Below are positions 8,168 through 17,167 of a stretch of 64,000 nucleotides of DNA, piece by piece. This stretch comes from Luteibacter aegosomaticola (GTDB lineage Bacteria > Pseudomonadota > Gammaproteobacteria > Xanthomonadales > Rhodanobacteraceae), in the NCBI RefSeq assembly GCF_023078475.1, contig NZ_CP095741.1:4872001-4936000 (forward strand), written 5' to 3'. The translations under genes and the position numbers were made by a program. The notes under the pieces were generated by a model. That model ran no database searches, was not told the DNA's origin, and saw only the letters and a program-made list of their open reading frames with translations. Position 1 is the first letter of the stretch. Each line of letters starts with the position of its first letter.

Positions 8168-8821
8168 ATGCCTCTTACCCTCCTGATCGCCGACGACCAT
8201 CCCATGTTTCGCGGGGCCATGCTGCATGCCCTGGGCACGCTGCTGACTGATGGCCGCGCGCTGGAGGCCGGTAGCCATAGCGCGATGGAAGCGGTGCTAG
8301 CCCGTGGCGAGCACGTCGATCTCGTCCTGCTCGACCTGACGATGCCCGGGGCGATGGGCTTTTCGTCACTGCTGTGGCTGCGCGGCGAGCATCCGGAGAT
8401 CCCTGTGCTCGTGGTGTCGTCGAACGACCACCCGCGCAACGTACGCCGTGCGCAGCAGTTCGGCGCGGCGGGCTTTGTTTCGAAGTCGGCGCCTTCAGAG
8501 GTGCTACGCGAAGCGGTGGAGACCGTGATGGCCGGCGGCACGGCATTCATTGGCGCCCGCGCAGAGCGGAGCGAAGAAGATGCGAAGCTCGCCGCCCGCC
8601 TCGCCAGCCTCACGCCGCAGCAGTTCCGTGTGCTGATGCTGGTCGCTGAAGGCTTGCTCAACAAGCAGATCGCGTCCGAGCTAGGCCTCGCCGAGAACAC
8701 GGTGAAGATTCACGTGACCGCCGTACTGTCGAAGCTGGACTGCCGCTCACGCACGCAAGCCGCGGTGCTGGTGAAGTCACTCGACCTCGACGAAGGCGTC
8801 GAAGGTTCACACCCCGGTTAA
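8168..8821 (+). CDS. LuxR/NarL-type response regulator
   Basis: This 217-residue protein has a receiver domain (1-120; acidic DDHP near residue 10, phosphoacceptor Asp in LVLLDLTMPGAMG, Lys in FVSKSAP) and a C-terminal LuxR helix-turn-helix (about 145-205, LTPQQFRVLMLVAEGLLNKQ). The ATG is preceded by TACACT (8156-8161) only six bases away, with no Shine-Dalgarno, which suggests a leaderless mRNA. Its last four bases overlap the end of the convergent hybrid kinase, its most likely partner. Confidence 0.92.
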   Translation: MPLTLLIADDHPMFRGAMLHALGTLLTDGRALEAGSHSAMEAVLARGEHVDLVLLDLTMPGAMGFSSLLWLRGEHPEIPVLVVSSNDHPRNVRRAQQFGAAGFVSKSAPSEVLREAVETVMAGGTAFIGARAERSEEDAKLAARLASLTPQQFRVLMLVAEGLLNKQIASELGLAENTVKIHVTAVLSKLDCRSRTQAAVLVKSLDLDEGVEGSHPG

Positions 8822-11448
8822 CCGGCGACCATCAACAAACGCGTCATCACCGCGCGCAGGCGCGCGGGTGCCAGCGGCTTGGTGAGGTAACGCAGACCCT
8901 CAGCCGCCGCGCGTTCGATATCCGCCTGGCGGGGCGCGGCAGCCATCAAGACGGTGGGCGGTAGGTGGCCCCAGCGTGAAGCAAGCCCGGCGCGCAACGC
9001 TCCGCCCTCGCGACCGTCCATCGGGTCATCCATCAGGATCAAGGCCGGAGCGTCGTCGGTTTCCGCATGACGGAGTGCGCCGCGTTCGCTGCCCACGCCC
9101 GTCACTTCGCAGCCCCAACCGATCAGCAGGTCCATGGCCTGACGGCGCGTGAGCGGGTCGTTGTCGATCACGAGGATGCGTTTGCCCGCGAAGGGCGAAT
9201 CGTCTTCGTCCGCCGGCGCGGCAGCGGGTGCATCCATTGCCATATCGGCCAAAGGCAGCGTGACGGAGAAGACACTGCCGCGGCCTTCCCACGAGCGCAC
9301 GGCGACCGTCGCGCCGAGGAGGCGCGCGATACGATCGACGATGGAAAGACCGAGGCCCGCGCTGCGCCGGTCACGGTCCACGCCGTTATCCAGGCGCAGG
9401 AACTCGTCGAAGATGGCACGCGTCTTGGCTTCCGGGATGCCCACGCCGGTATCCCATACCTCGATGCGCGCCTGCCCGGCGGCACGACGCACGCCCAGCA
9501 ACACGCGCCCACGCGGCGTGTAGTGGATGGCATTGCTGAGAAAGTTTTGCAGCACGCGTCGGAGCAGGAGCGCATCGCTGCGTACCACGAGGCTTGTGCG
9601 GACGTGGCCTAGTTCAAGGCCACGCGTTGAAGCGAGTACGCCCGATTGTCGTGCCAGCTCGGCAAGCATGGGCTCGAGGGAGACGCTGGCCATGCGCGGC
9701 GCGACGGCGCCGCCTTCCAGACGCGAGATGTCGAGCAAACTGGCGAGCAGTTCGTCCTGCGTATCCAGCGCACTACGCACACGTTCAACGAGATCGCGGC
9801 CCTCGCCATCCAGCTTGCCCGAAGCCAGGCTGCCGATGAACATTCGTGCCGCATTTAGCGGCTGCAGCAGATCATGCACCGCTGCCGCCACGAAGCGCGT
9901 GCGCGAGCGGTTCGCCTTGTCCGCTTCGGCCTTCGCCGCGATCAGGTCACGCGTGCGCTCTTCCACGCGCTGCTCAAGCGACGAGGCCAGGCTGCGCAAC
10001 TCGCGCGCCGCCGCCTTGTAGGCCGTGATATCGGCATAGCTGGTGACGAACCCACCGCCCGGCAGCGGATTGCCGCGGATCTCCAGCGTGCTGCCATCCG
10101 GGCGCTCGCGCTCGTACATATGCGGGCTACCCGCGCGCAGGTACTGCAGGCGGCGCTCGATCGCTTCATCGGTATCGCCTGGGCCGAGCAGGCCTTTGCG
10201 TGCGTTGAAGCGGAACATGTCTTCGATCGGCCGCCCCACCCGCATGTATTCATCGGGAAAGCCGAAGATCTTCTGGTAGCGGGTATTCCATGCCACGAGC
10301 CGCAATTCGGCATCCACCACGCTCACACCCTGCGGCAGGTGCTCCAGGCTGCCATGGCCACCCTGCGCGGCTTCACTGGCCGCGGCGACGATGCTGTCCT
10401 GCGCGGAGCGCAAAGCGGAGGCGTGGTGCGCGACCATCCGTTCGAGCTCCTCGCGGCTGCGCTGGCGCAGGCGGGCCATGCGCACGCGCTGCTGGAAGAA
10501 CATGCCAAGCAGGAGCACCGGAAGCCACGCTGCCAGCACGGCGAAGACTGCGTTGCGCGCCGCCGCGACGGCTGGGCGTGTATCCGCCAGCAGGTGCAGT
10601 CGCCAGGCCTGCTTCGGCATGGCCAGCGACCGCCACATGGTGTCGTGTGCCAGCGAAGGCGAGGTCAGCCGGACACGGAGGGTATCCGCGCCCTGCGGGG
10701 CCAGCACGCGCCAGGTCATGGGGGAAAGTGGCCGTGTTCCATATTGGCGCGTAGCCGCGATGGAGGCGGCGTCGGCCGGTGAAAGCGGATAAAGGGTGCG
10801 ATAGACCCATTCCGGATGATTCGCCAGGAACACCACGTTGTGCGCATCGGAGAGGAAGACCACGTCACCGCCGCCAGCCCAGTCTTCTTGCAACGCATCC
10901 AGCGAGATCTTCAGCACGACGACGCCGATGCGGCGCCCCTGCGTATCCTCCACCGCCTGGGCAATGAAGTAGCCCGGCACATTGGTGGAAACGCCGAGCG
11001 CATAAAACGTCGCGTAACCATCGCGCATCGCATCGCGGAAATAGGGCCGGAACGCATAGTCGAGGCCGACGTTGCTCTCGGGGGTGTTCCAATTATTGGC
11101 GGCCAGGGCCCGGCCATGCCGGTCGAGCAAGGTGAGCGTCGACGCCTTCACCGCGTCGTTGGCGCGATCCAGCTTGGCGTTCAGGGCGGCCGTGTTCGCC
11201 GCGTCGGGCGGACCTTCCAGTGCTGCGCGCAGCTCAGGATCCAAGGCGAGGACCCGCGGGAGCACGCGGAACCGGTCGATCAGGCGCTGCACGGCCAGGG
11301 CATGCAGGTTCAGGCGCTCACCGGCCTGATCGCCGATGCCGCCCAGCGCCCGCCGCCAGGCCATCCACCCGCCCAGCGCCGCACTACCCGCCACGAGGAG
11401 CAGGAGAAGCAGGAGCCACAGGGCACGTAGATTTCGATTTCTGACCAT
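8818..11448 (-). CDS. Membrane hybrid sensor histidine kinase (dCACHE-PAS-HisKA-HATPase-REC)
   Basis: This 876-residue protein has a transmembrane helix (about 8-28), a long periplasmic sensor region (about 30-300) of double-CACHE type, a second transmembrane helix (near 305-322), a coiled coil and a PAS domain (about 370-480). The phosphoacceptor motif [13 protein letters not shown] (near 525) belongs to the HDLLQPL kinase group. The HATPase domain (about 630-740) has [16 protein letters not shown] and GLGLSIV. A C-terminal receiver (about 755-870) has Asp in LILMDD. The adjacent LuxR-type regulator and the divergent dctA suggest it senses an organic acid, as DctB/DcuS-type kinases do; that role is inferred. 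Confidence 0.9.
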   Translation of the reverse strand: MVRNRNLRALWLLLLLLLVAGSAALGGWMAWRRALGGIGDQAGERLNLHALAVQRLIDRFRVLPRVLALDPELRAALEGPPDAANTAALNAKLDRANDAVKASTLTLLDRHGRALAANNWNTPESNVGLDYAFRPYFRDAMRDGYATFYALGVSTNVPGYFIAQAVEDTQGRRIGVVVLKISLDALQEDWAGGGDVVFLSDAHNVVFLANHPEWVYRTLYPLSPADAASIAATRQYGTRPLSPMTWRVLAPQGADTLRVRLTSPSLAHDTMWRSLAMPKQAWRLHLLADTRPAVAAARNAVFAVLAAWLPVLLLGMFFQQRVRMARLRQRSREELERMVAHHASALRSAQDSIVAAASEAAQGGHGSLEHLPQGVSVVDAELRLVAWNTRYQKIFGFPDEYMRVGRPIEDMFRFNARKGLLGPGDTDEAIERRLQYLRAGSPHMYERERPDGSTLEIRGNPLPGGGFVTSYADITAYKAAARELRSLASSLEQRVEERTRDLIAAKAEADKANRSRTRFVAAAVHDLLQPLNAARMFIGSLASGKLDGEGRDLVERVRSALDTQDELLASLLDISRLEGGAVAPRMASVSLEPMLAELARQSGVLASTRGLELGHVRTSLVVRSDALLLRRVLQNFLSNAIHYTPRGRVLLGVRRAAGQARIEVWDTGVGIPEAKTRAIFDEFLRLDNGVDRDRRSAGLGLSIVDRIARLLGATVAVRSWEGRGSVFSVTLPLADMAMDAPAAAPADEDDSPFAGKRILVIDNDPLTRRQAMDLLIGWGCEVTGVGSERGALRHAETDDAPALILMDDPMDGREGGALRAGLASRWGHLPPTVLMAAAPRQADIERAAAEGLRYLTKPLAPARLRAVMTRLLMVAG

Positions 11449-11560
11449 ATTTCAGGCACATGGTCGCACAGCGGCCGGCCCCCTAGCCGGAATGTGCTAT
11501 GGGGCTCCGGCGCCCAGCGGGCTACAAAGCCACACCCCTCGCTGTCAGCCGTCGTCCGCC

Positions 11561-12886
11561 ATGCTTGTGCAGAACACCGCCCCTACCGCTCCCCTGCCCC
11601 TCTACCGCCAGACCTATGTGCAGGTATTGGTGGCCATCGCGCTGGGCGCCATCCTCGGCCACTTCTTCCCGGCGTTCGCCGAGCAGCTGAAGCCGCTGGG
11701 CGATGCCTTCATCAAGCTGGTGAAGATGGTGATCGCCCCGGTGATCTTCCTGACCGTGGTCACCGGCATCGCGGGTATGCCGCATCTCAATGCGGTGGGC
11801 CGCGTGGTACTGAAGGCGATGGTGTACTTCCTCGTCTTCTCGACCCTGGCGCTGATCATCGGCATGGTGGTGGCCAATGTGGTGCAGCCGGGCGCGGGGC
11901 TGAACATCGATGCCGCCACGCTTTCCACCAAGGAAATCGCGACGTACGCCTCGAAGGCGCACGACATGACGCTCACGCATTTCCTGCTCGACATCATTCC
12001 CGATACCGTCTTCGGCGCGTTCACTTCCGGGAACATCCTGCAGGTACTGCTGTTCGCCGTGTTGTTCGGCATCTCGCTCACGCTGGCGGGCGAACGCTCG
12101 AAGCCGGTCATAGCGTTCTTTGAAGCCCTGACGGCGCCGGTGTTCAAGCTGGTGCATCTGCTGATGAAGGCTGCGCCCATCGGTGCCTTCGGTGCCATCG
12201 CCTTCACCATCGGCCGTTATGGCATCGGTTCGCTGTCGAACCTGATGTTCCTCGTGGCCACGTTCTACGTGACCGCCTTGCTGTTCGTCATCGTGGTGCT
12301 TGGCAGCGTGGCACGCATGACGGGCTTTTCCATCTTCCAGCTGCTGCGCTACCTGAAGGCTGAACTGTTGCTCGTGCTGGGTACGTCCTCCTCGGAAGCG
12401 GCGCTGCCGTCGCTGATGGAAAAGATGGAGCGTGCCGGTTGCGACAAATCCGTCGTGGGCCTGGTCGTTCCGACCGGCTATTCGTTCAACCTCGATGGCA
12501 CCAACATCTACATGACCCTCGCCGCGCTGTTTATCGCGCAGGCGACCAACACGCCGCTGTCGCTGGGCGAACAGGTGGCGCTGCTGCTGGTGGCCATGGT
12601 GAGCTCGAAGGGTGCCGCCGGCGTCACGGGCGCGGGCTTCGTCACCCTGGCCGCCACGCTGTCCGTCGTGCCGTCGCTACCTGTGGCCGGCATGGCGCTG
12701 ATCCTCGGTGTCGACCGCTTCATGAGCGAATGCCGCTCGCTGACCAATTTCGTGGGCAATGCCGTGGCCACCATCGTGGTCGCTCGCTGGGAGGGCGCGC
12801 TGGATCGCAAGGCGCTGGACCAGGCCCTGTCACAGCGTGCCGGGGAGAGCGGCACGCCTTCGATCATCGCTACCCAGGGGGAATAA
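11561..12886 (+). CDS. dctA: C4-dicarboxylate:cation symporter DctA
   Basis: This 441-residue inner-membrane protein has the DAACS-family layout with eight hydrophobic segments. Signature stretches are [20 protein letters not shown], the serine-rich loop [18 protein letters not shown] (re-entrant loop HP1), [18 protein letters not shown] and [20 protein letters not shown] (HP2). It imports succinate, fumarate, malate or related acids. The ATG at 11561 gives the usual length; no strong ribosome site is visible, and an in-frame ATG at 11491 is an alternative. It is divergent from the hybrid kinase and followed by a hydrolase two bases downstream. Confidence 0.92.
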   Translation: MLVQNTAPTAPLPLYRQTYVQVLVAIALGAILGHFFPAFAEQLKPLGDAFIKLVKMVIAPVIFLTVVTGIAGMPHLNAVGRVVLKAMVYFLVFSTLALIIGMVVANVVQPGAGLNIDAATLSTKEIATYASKAHDMTLTHFLLDIIPDTVFGAFTSGNILQVLLFAVLFGISLTLAGERSKPVIAFFEALTAPVFKLVHLLMKAAPIGAFGAIAFTIGRYGIGSLSNLMFLVATFYVTALLFVIVVLGSVARMTGFSIFQLLRYLKAELLLVLGTSSSEAALPSLMEKMERAGCDKSVVGLVVPTGYSFNLDGTNIYMTLAALFIAQATNTPLSLGEQVALLLVAMVSSKGAAGVTGAGFVTLAATLSVVPSLPVAGMALILGVDRFMSECRSLTNFVGNAVATIVVARWEGALDRKALDQALSQRAGESGTPSIIATQGE

Positions 12887-12888
12887 CC

Positions 12889-13920
12889 ATGTCGCTTATC
12901 CGCACCGCGCTGCTCGCGGCCGCCGTCGCGCTGGCCTGCACCGGCACCGCGCTGGCTCAGTCCACGCCTGCCGCCGGCAAGCCTGTCACCTACGACCTCT
13001 GGCCTGGCACCCCGCCTGGCGGCGGTGGTCCCAGCGGCCCGGAGCGCATCGGCCAGACGGGTACCGGTGTCGGTGCTGTTTCGAACATCAGCAAGCCGCG
13101 CATCGAGGTTTATAAGCCGGCGAACCCGAACGGCGCCGCCGTCGTGCTGATGGGTGGCGGTGGTTATTTCCGCATCGGCATCGGGCATGAGGTGATGCCG
13201 ACCGCGCGTTGGCTGGCGGCGTTGGGCGTTACGCCCATCGTGCTGTATTACCGCCTGCCCGCCGATCGCTGGCCCGCCGCTGCGCCATTCCAGGATGCCC
13301 AGCGCGCCGTGCGCCTTGTTCGTGCGCACGCTGCCGAGCTCGGCATCGATCCGAAGCGCGTGGGCGTGGTGGGCTTCTCCGCGGGCGGCAATCTCGCCGG
13401 TATCGCGGAAACCCGCTTCGCTGATGCGTTCTATCCCGCCGTGGATGCGAGCGACAAGCTCTCGGCCCGCCCGGATTTCGCTGGCCTGATCTATCCCGTG
13501 GTGTCACTGCAGAAGCCGTACGACACCACGCGATCGTTTCGCGAGCTCTCGTCGCAGAGCGATGCCGTGCAGGCGTATTCGGTGGAGCTGCATGTCTCGC
13601 ATGACACGCCGCCCACGTTCCTCGCGCAGGCCGCCGATGATCCGATCGCGAACATCGGCAACAGCCTCGTGATGTTCGACGCCCTGCGCCGCAACGGCGT
13701 GGACAGTGAACTGCATGTCTTCGACAAGGGTGGCCATGGCTGGGGTCTCGGCGACCCGGGCAGTGCACCTTCGGCGTGGCCGCGCCTGTTCGCCGCGTGG
13801 GCACGCCGCGCCGGCTTCTTCAGCGCCGTGGATGCGGGCCCGTTCGCCCTGCCCGCGGCGACCGCCCCGGCCAGCCCCGCCGCATCGTCCGACGATGCCA
13901 GCGGCGTCGACGACAACTGA
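12889..13920 (+). CDS. Exported alpha/beta-hydrolase (esterase/lipase-like)
   Basis: This 343-residue protein has a signal peptide (MSLIRTALLAAAVALACTGT..., cut near LAQS). The fold shows the oxyanion-hole region VVLMGGGGYF, the nucleophile elbow GFSAGG (Ser near 160), Asp in AQAADDPIAN and His in KGGHGWGL. It resembles xylan/acetyl esterases of the BD-FAE/Aes type. AGGGGG at 12876-12881 sets the start just after the dctA stop, so the two are probably co-transcribed. A Pro/Ala-rich tail follows the domain. Confidence 0.86.
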   Translation: MSLIRTALLAAAVALACTGTALAQSTPAAGKPVTYDLWPGTPPGGGGPSGPERIGQTGTGVGAVSNISKPRIEVYKPANPNGAAVVLMGGGGYFRIGIGHEVMPTARWLAALGVTPIVLYYRLPADRWPAAAPFQDAQRAVRLVRAHAAELGIDPKRVGVVGFSAGGNLAGIAETRFADAFYPAVDASDKLSARPDFAGLIYPVVSLQKPYDTTRSFRELSSQSDAVQAYSVELHVSHDTPPTFLAQAADDPIANIGNSLVMFDALRRNGVDSELHVFDKGGHGWGLGDPGSAPSAWPRLFAAWARRAGFFSAVDAGPFALPAATAPASPAASSDDASGVDDN

Positions 13921-13934
13921 TCGCAGTGAACGCC

Positions 13935-15473
13935 ATGACCATGAAGACTCGCCTCTACCCGGCGCTGGCCGCCGTGTTGTTCGCTGGTGCGTGCTCGCCG
14001 GCCTTTGCCGCCCACGAAGTCACCAATGCCGAGCTGCTCAAGCTGATCAAAGCGCAGGCAGCTGAAATTAATGAACTCAAACAGCGTCTCTCCGCGGTGG
14101 AGGGCTCGCATGGGTCGGCACCGACTGTGGCTTCGGCGCCGACGGCGGGCGCCAGCGCCGGCGTGACCGCTTCCGCCGCGTCCGCCGCTACCGCGCCGCC
14201 CGTCAATGAGGAAAGCGCACGCCGCCAGGCGCAGGTGGATAACGCCATCGCCGATACCCGCGAGAGCGAAATGGCTGTCGCGATGGCGCGCGGTGCCGGC
14301 GCCTCGTCCGGCGGTGGGGCCGGCGCGCGCTGGGGCCGCGGCGGCGAAGCGGGTCCGGTGTTCCGCAGCGACGATGGTTTCTTCACCTTCAAGCCGGATG
14401 GCCGCCTGCTGTTCGATGTGAGCCGCACCTCAGGCTCGGGCTTCGAGACACGCAACATCACGGGTTCGCAGATCACCAGCGCGCGCCTTGGCGGCGAAGG
14501 CACCATCGGCGCGCTCGGCTACCACGTGGAAGCGGACTTCGCGGATAACGAGGTGGCTCTGCGCCAGACCTACCTCACCTATACCACCCAGGTGTTCGGC
14601 AACCGCACCAAGTTCTACCTCGGCAACTTCCTCAAGGATCTCGGCACGGAAGGCTCGTCCGAATCGGCGCGCGTGCCCTTCATGCTGCGCAACGCCGCGA
14701 CGGCGGTGGGCCAGCCGGTGGTCAGCTACTTCGGCATGGGCAGCCAGATGCGCATGTACGGCAATGGCTGGCATTTCAGCCTGTCGATCAACGGCAACTC
14801 ACCGAACAGCTCGACCTCGGGCTCAAACACCGATAGCACCACGTATCTCGCCCGCGCCCACTGGAACCCGCTGAAGGGCGCCGATGGATTCGTGCATCTC
14901 GGTAGCTGGTACTACTACGAGAAGATCAGCGACGGCGTCACCAGCATCAACAACACGCCCGCTATCGCTGCCGATTACAACGACAACCTCGCGGTATCAG
15001 CAAGCTCCATTGCCAACCCCACCCAGGATCACGGCAAGGGCTTCGAACTCGGCGGTGTGTACCGCAATTTCTGGATGATGAACGAGTACGGCAAGCGCAC
15101 GATTGATTCCAGTACAGCGGATTCGGTCAGCCGGCACGGGTCGTCGTTCGCCGCGGGCTGGATGATCACCGGCGAGGCCCCGGGCTTCTCCAGCACCTCG
15201 GGCAGCTGGAAGGCGGTGAAGGTCACCAACCCCGTCACCTCCGGTGGCTGGGGCGCCTTCGAAGTCGCCGGCCGCGTCGACCACTACGACTACGCCGACG
15301 CGCCACGCGGTGGCAAGGGCAAGAGCTACACCCTGGGCGTTAACTGGTACCTCAACGACTGGTCACGCCTGATGATGAACTGGGTGCACTGGAACACCGA
15401 CAACAAGGTCGGCAGCTTCCAGGGACCGGATGCAGGTAACACCGTGTCGATGCGGGCGCAGGTGGTGTTCTAA
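13935..15473 (+). CDS. Outer-membrane porin (OprP/OprO-like) with N-terminal coiled coil
   Basis: The 512-residue protein has a signal peptide (ending SPAFA), a predicted coiled coil (about 30-62, TNAELLKLIKAQAAEINELK), an Ala/Ser-rich linker and a beta-barrel (about 150-512). The barrel shows alternating strands such as YHVEADFADNEVALRQTYL and ends in the aromatic residue F (AQVVF), typical of BAM substrates. A trimeric phosphate-selective-porin fold is likely, but substrate choice is unknown. It lies 14 bp after the esterase and may supply substrates to it or to DctA. A second ATG two codons later is an alternative start. Confidence 0.86.
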   Translation: MTMKTRLYPALAAVLFAGACSPAFAAHEVTNAELLKLIKAQAAEINELKQRLSAVEGSHGSAPTVASAPTAGASAGVTASAASAATAPPVNEESARRQAQVDNAIADTRESEMAVAMARGAGASSGGGAGARWGRGGEAGPVFRSDDGFFTFKPDGRLLFDVSRTSGSGFETRNITGSQITSARLGGEGTIGALGYHVEADFADNEVALRQTYLTYTTQVFGNRTKFYLGNFLKDLGTEGSSESARVPFMLRNAATAVGQPVVSYFGMGSQMRMYGNGWHFSLSINGNSPNSSTSGSNTDSTTYLARAHWNPLKGADGFVHLGSWYYYEKISDGVTSINNTPAIAADYNDNLAVSASSIANPTQDHGKGFELGGVYRNFWMMNEYGKRTIDSSTADSVSRHGSSFAAGWMITGEAPGFSSTSGSWKAVKVTNPVTSGGWGAFEVAGRVDHYDYADAPRGGKGKSYTLGVNWYLNDWSRLMMNWVHWNTDNKVGSFQGPDAGNTVSMRAQVVF

Positions 15474-15477
15474 CCTA

Positions 15478-15780
15478 CTAGCTTGCACGGCCGCTGGCAT
15501 ATCGTGCCCGCTTTATCCTAGCCGTTGGAAGGATGCGATGAACGTGGGCGTCGCATTCCTTCCAGTTCATCGTGGCTAGGTAGGGCATGGGATTGAGTAT
15601 CCATTCTCGGCTGCCATCGCGTCGGCCTCGAATGCCGGGGTTCTTAATGTCGTACTGCCGCTCGATCCGTTGCTGGATCCTCGCAACGCAACTTGAAGGA
15701 TCAGGATGGCCCGATATGACGTAAAACGCCGCAGCCTCAATGAGATCTTGATGCGCCCGGCGGGCATAGATGAGAGGCAC
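15478..15780 (-). CDS. ParE/RelE-superfamily toxin
   Basis: This 100-residue basic protein has the ParE-like pattern IYARRAHQDLIEAAAFYV at its start and WILNPMPYLATMNWKECDAH followed by VHRILPTARIKR at its end. The GTG start shares one base with the TAG of the upstream antitoxin and is preceded by a strong AAGGAGG (just upstream, in the antitoxin coding end), so it is tightly coupled. ParE proteins poison DNA gyrase, whereas RelE proteins cleave mRNA; the sequence favours ParE but does not settle it. Confidence 0.82.
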   Translation of the reverse strand: MPLIYARRAHQDLIEAAAFYVISGHPDPSSCVARIQQRIERQYDIKNPGIRGRRDGSREWILNPMPYLATMNWKECDAHVHRILPTARIKRARYASGRAS

Positions 15781-16283
15781 TAGACGCCTCCTTTCTTTTT
15801 TGACGCAGGTTTCGTCCCTGCGCCCTTGGCTGCATCACGTTCTGCGATCATTCGCTCCGTCTCGGCGCGAACGTTCTCCCAAACCTCCTCGTGACTCTTC
15901 CAATCAGAAAGACCAAGCGCCTCGTCCTGAAACGCTTCGTCGACGCGTTCGCGTACCCAGTCATCGTACTCAAGTGATTCAGCAATTCGTCTTGCCGATG
16001 CAGATGTGTCATGGGAGGAAGCGTCACTCGCCTGCGCGTGGGTAATCATAGTTTCCGGAACCCCAGTTCGATCGAGCTCCGCGATGGCTTCTTCGTAGGT
16101 CGCGAAGACGATAACTGTGCCGTCTTTACTGATGAGAAGTCTCTCACCTCTATCTTGCGGCACATGCACGGTGTAGCCGCCGTTCTGAGGCATGACGATA
16201 GCCTCGAGGACCCCTTTCGTCTCCGCGAGATCGCGCAACTCATCTAGCGTGATGGGGTCGGTCATGTAGCACCCGATTAACAT
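15780..16283 (-). CDS. Two-domain antitoxin (ParC-like N-terminus, PaaA2-like C-terminus)
   Basis: This 167-residue acidic protein has an N-terminal region (about 7-80, EAIVMPQNGGYTVHVPQDRG and VIVFATYEEAIAELDRTGV) resembling ParC-like partition-associated proteins. The C-terminal region (about 105-150) has YDDWVRERVDEAFQDEALGL and a SHEEVW motif. The latter matches the PaaA2-type antitoxin pattern YxxWxRxxV...D...S/PHEEV. The start at 16283 is chosen because GGAGG lies seven bases upstream; ATG at 16265 has none. It is coupled to the ParE-like toxin. Confidence 0.75.
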   Translation of the reverse strand: MLIGCYMTDPITLDELRDLAETKGVLEAIVMPQNGGYTVHVPQDRGERLLISKDGTVIVFATYEEAIAELDRTGVPETMITHAQASDASSHDTSASARRIAESLEYDDWVRERVDEAFQDEALGLSDWKSHEEVWENVRAETERMIAERDAAKGAGTKPASKKKGGV

Positions 16284-16711
16284 GGTCTGGCCTCCACTTA
16301 GTATTAAGTGATTCCACCATGTCGACAATGGTGTATCTGCCGGGGGGCTCCGCCAGCGCTTGTGGGTGACGCCCGACAGGATCGTAGGGGTAGGCAAGTT
16401 ACTGGCGAGCCGGGAATTACACGACGAGCCCACGACGGCAGTGCTCTTATGCCTGACGTGTACGGCCGGCGCGAGGCGGAGGCGATATTCCTCGCCCATC
16501 TTCAGAAATGACTGAGCCCAGGGCCGAAGCACCTGGGCTCTACGAGGGAAGCGCCGAAAGACTTGTCACGCCTCTCTTCCCTGCCTGGTTGCCACCCGTT
16601 CGGGTCTGACCTAGGTCTTCGAGGGTCCGTATGCATTGGACGAGGCCAAGTGAAGCCTAAACGGCCATTGACGTATGTAGGCGAATAGCGCGCTCAGCGT
16701 AGGCGTACTTG
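16284..16711. other. 428-bp stretch without a convincing gene
   Basis: The reverse strand stays open upstream of the antitoxin for 83 codons (to 16532), and a 67-codon plus-strand frame exists at 16308-16511. Neither has a ribosome site or a recognisable protein pattern. Apart from the hairpin at 16514-16540 and the ribosome site of the antitoxin, I see nothing functional. The base composition looks less GC-rich than the neighbours, which fits acquisition together with the toxin-antitoxin pair. Confidence 0.5.
16514..16540. terminator. Hairpin, possible weak terminator
   Basis: GAGCCCAGG-N9-CCTGGGCTC is a perfect nine-base stem with a nine-base loop. No T-run follows on either strand, so intrinsic termination is doubtful; it may be a relic or a binding site. 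Confidence 0.35.
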
Positions 16712-17086
16712 TTAGCCCTCGCGGATATCGAAACGGGCTATCTTGCCCCCGGCTACGTTGAACACGTGGAAGACCGTCTTGTCCTTCAACCCATGAGTCT
16801 GGCCGGTGAGCGGCTTGCCTTCGAGATCATGCACTGTCTGGATGACTTCGACGGCGATGGTGTTGTTGCCTTCGGGGACGAAGGCCACCGGTTGCACATG
16901 CGGGCTCACCATCGACCACTGGCGGGTCCAGTACTCGCGCAGGCCTTCGTGGCCGTGGACGTAGCCGCCGTCCATGCCGTTGGCCCAGTCGACATCTTCG
17001 GCCAGCACGGCGAGGACGCCGTCGATGCGGCGTGCGTTGAAGTCGGCGTACATGCGTTCGATCATCGGGATGGTGTCGGTCGACAC
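16712..17086 (-). CDS. SnoaL-like (NTF2-fold) protein
   Basis: This 124-residue cytosolic protein begins MSTDTIPMIERMYADFNARR and contains VLAEDVDWANGMDGGYVHGH, the SnoaL-like signature around a substrate cavity, ending in VFHVFNVAGGKIARFDIREG. Proteins of this family include isomerases and cyclases, but many are uncharacterised. It is divergent from a MarR gene, and the palindrome at 17127-17146 lies in the shared promoter region, so MarR repression is likely. Confidence 0.83.
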   Translation of the reverse strand: MSTDTIPMIERMYADFNARRIDGVLAVLAEDVDWANGMDGGYVHGHEGLREYWTRQWSMVSPHVQPVAFVPEGNNTIAVEVIQTVHDLEGKPLTGQTHGLKDKTVFHVFNVAGGKIARFDIREG

Positions 17087-17126
17087 GGCGATTCCTCAGG
17101 GTAGGTGGCAGGAGCGCGACGGCATG

Positions 17127-17146
17127 ATATATATGTGCATATGTAT
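17127..17146. promoter_or_regulatory. Candidate MarR operator
   Basis: ATATATATG-TG-CATATGTAT is an imperfect palindrome with eight of nine arm positions matching. It sits in an AT-rich island in an otherwise GC-rich region, between the SnoaL-like gene and marR. MarR proteins commonly repress from such sites in divergent promoters. Confidence 0.55.
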
Positions 17147-17167
17147 TTCGCCGTCAAGGGTCCATCC

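Noticed and set aside
16308..16511. 67-codon plus-strand open frame in the gene-poor segment
   Set aside because: No ribosome site, no recognisable pattern, Arg/Gly-rich composition typical of chance frames in GC-rich DNA.
16284..16532. Possible N-terminal extension of the antitoxin
   Set aside because: The frame is open but the strong ribosome site is at 16283; no start with a ribosome site lies upstream.
17141..17167. Upstream ATG of the MarR gene
   Set aside because: It lies inside the palindromic operator and has no Shine-Dalgarno; the GTG at 17168 has both spacing and ribosome site.
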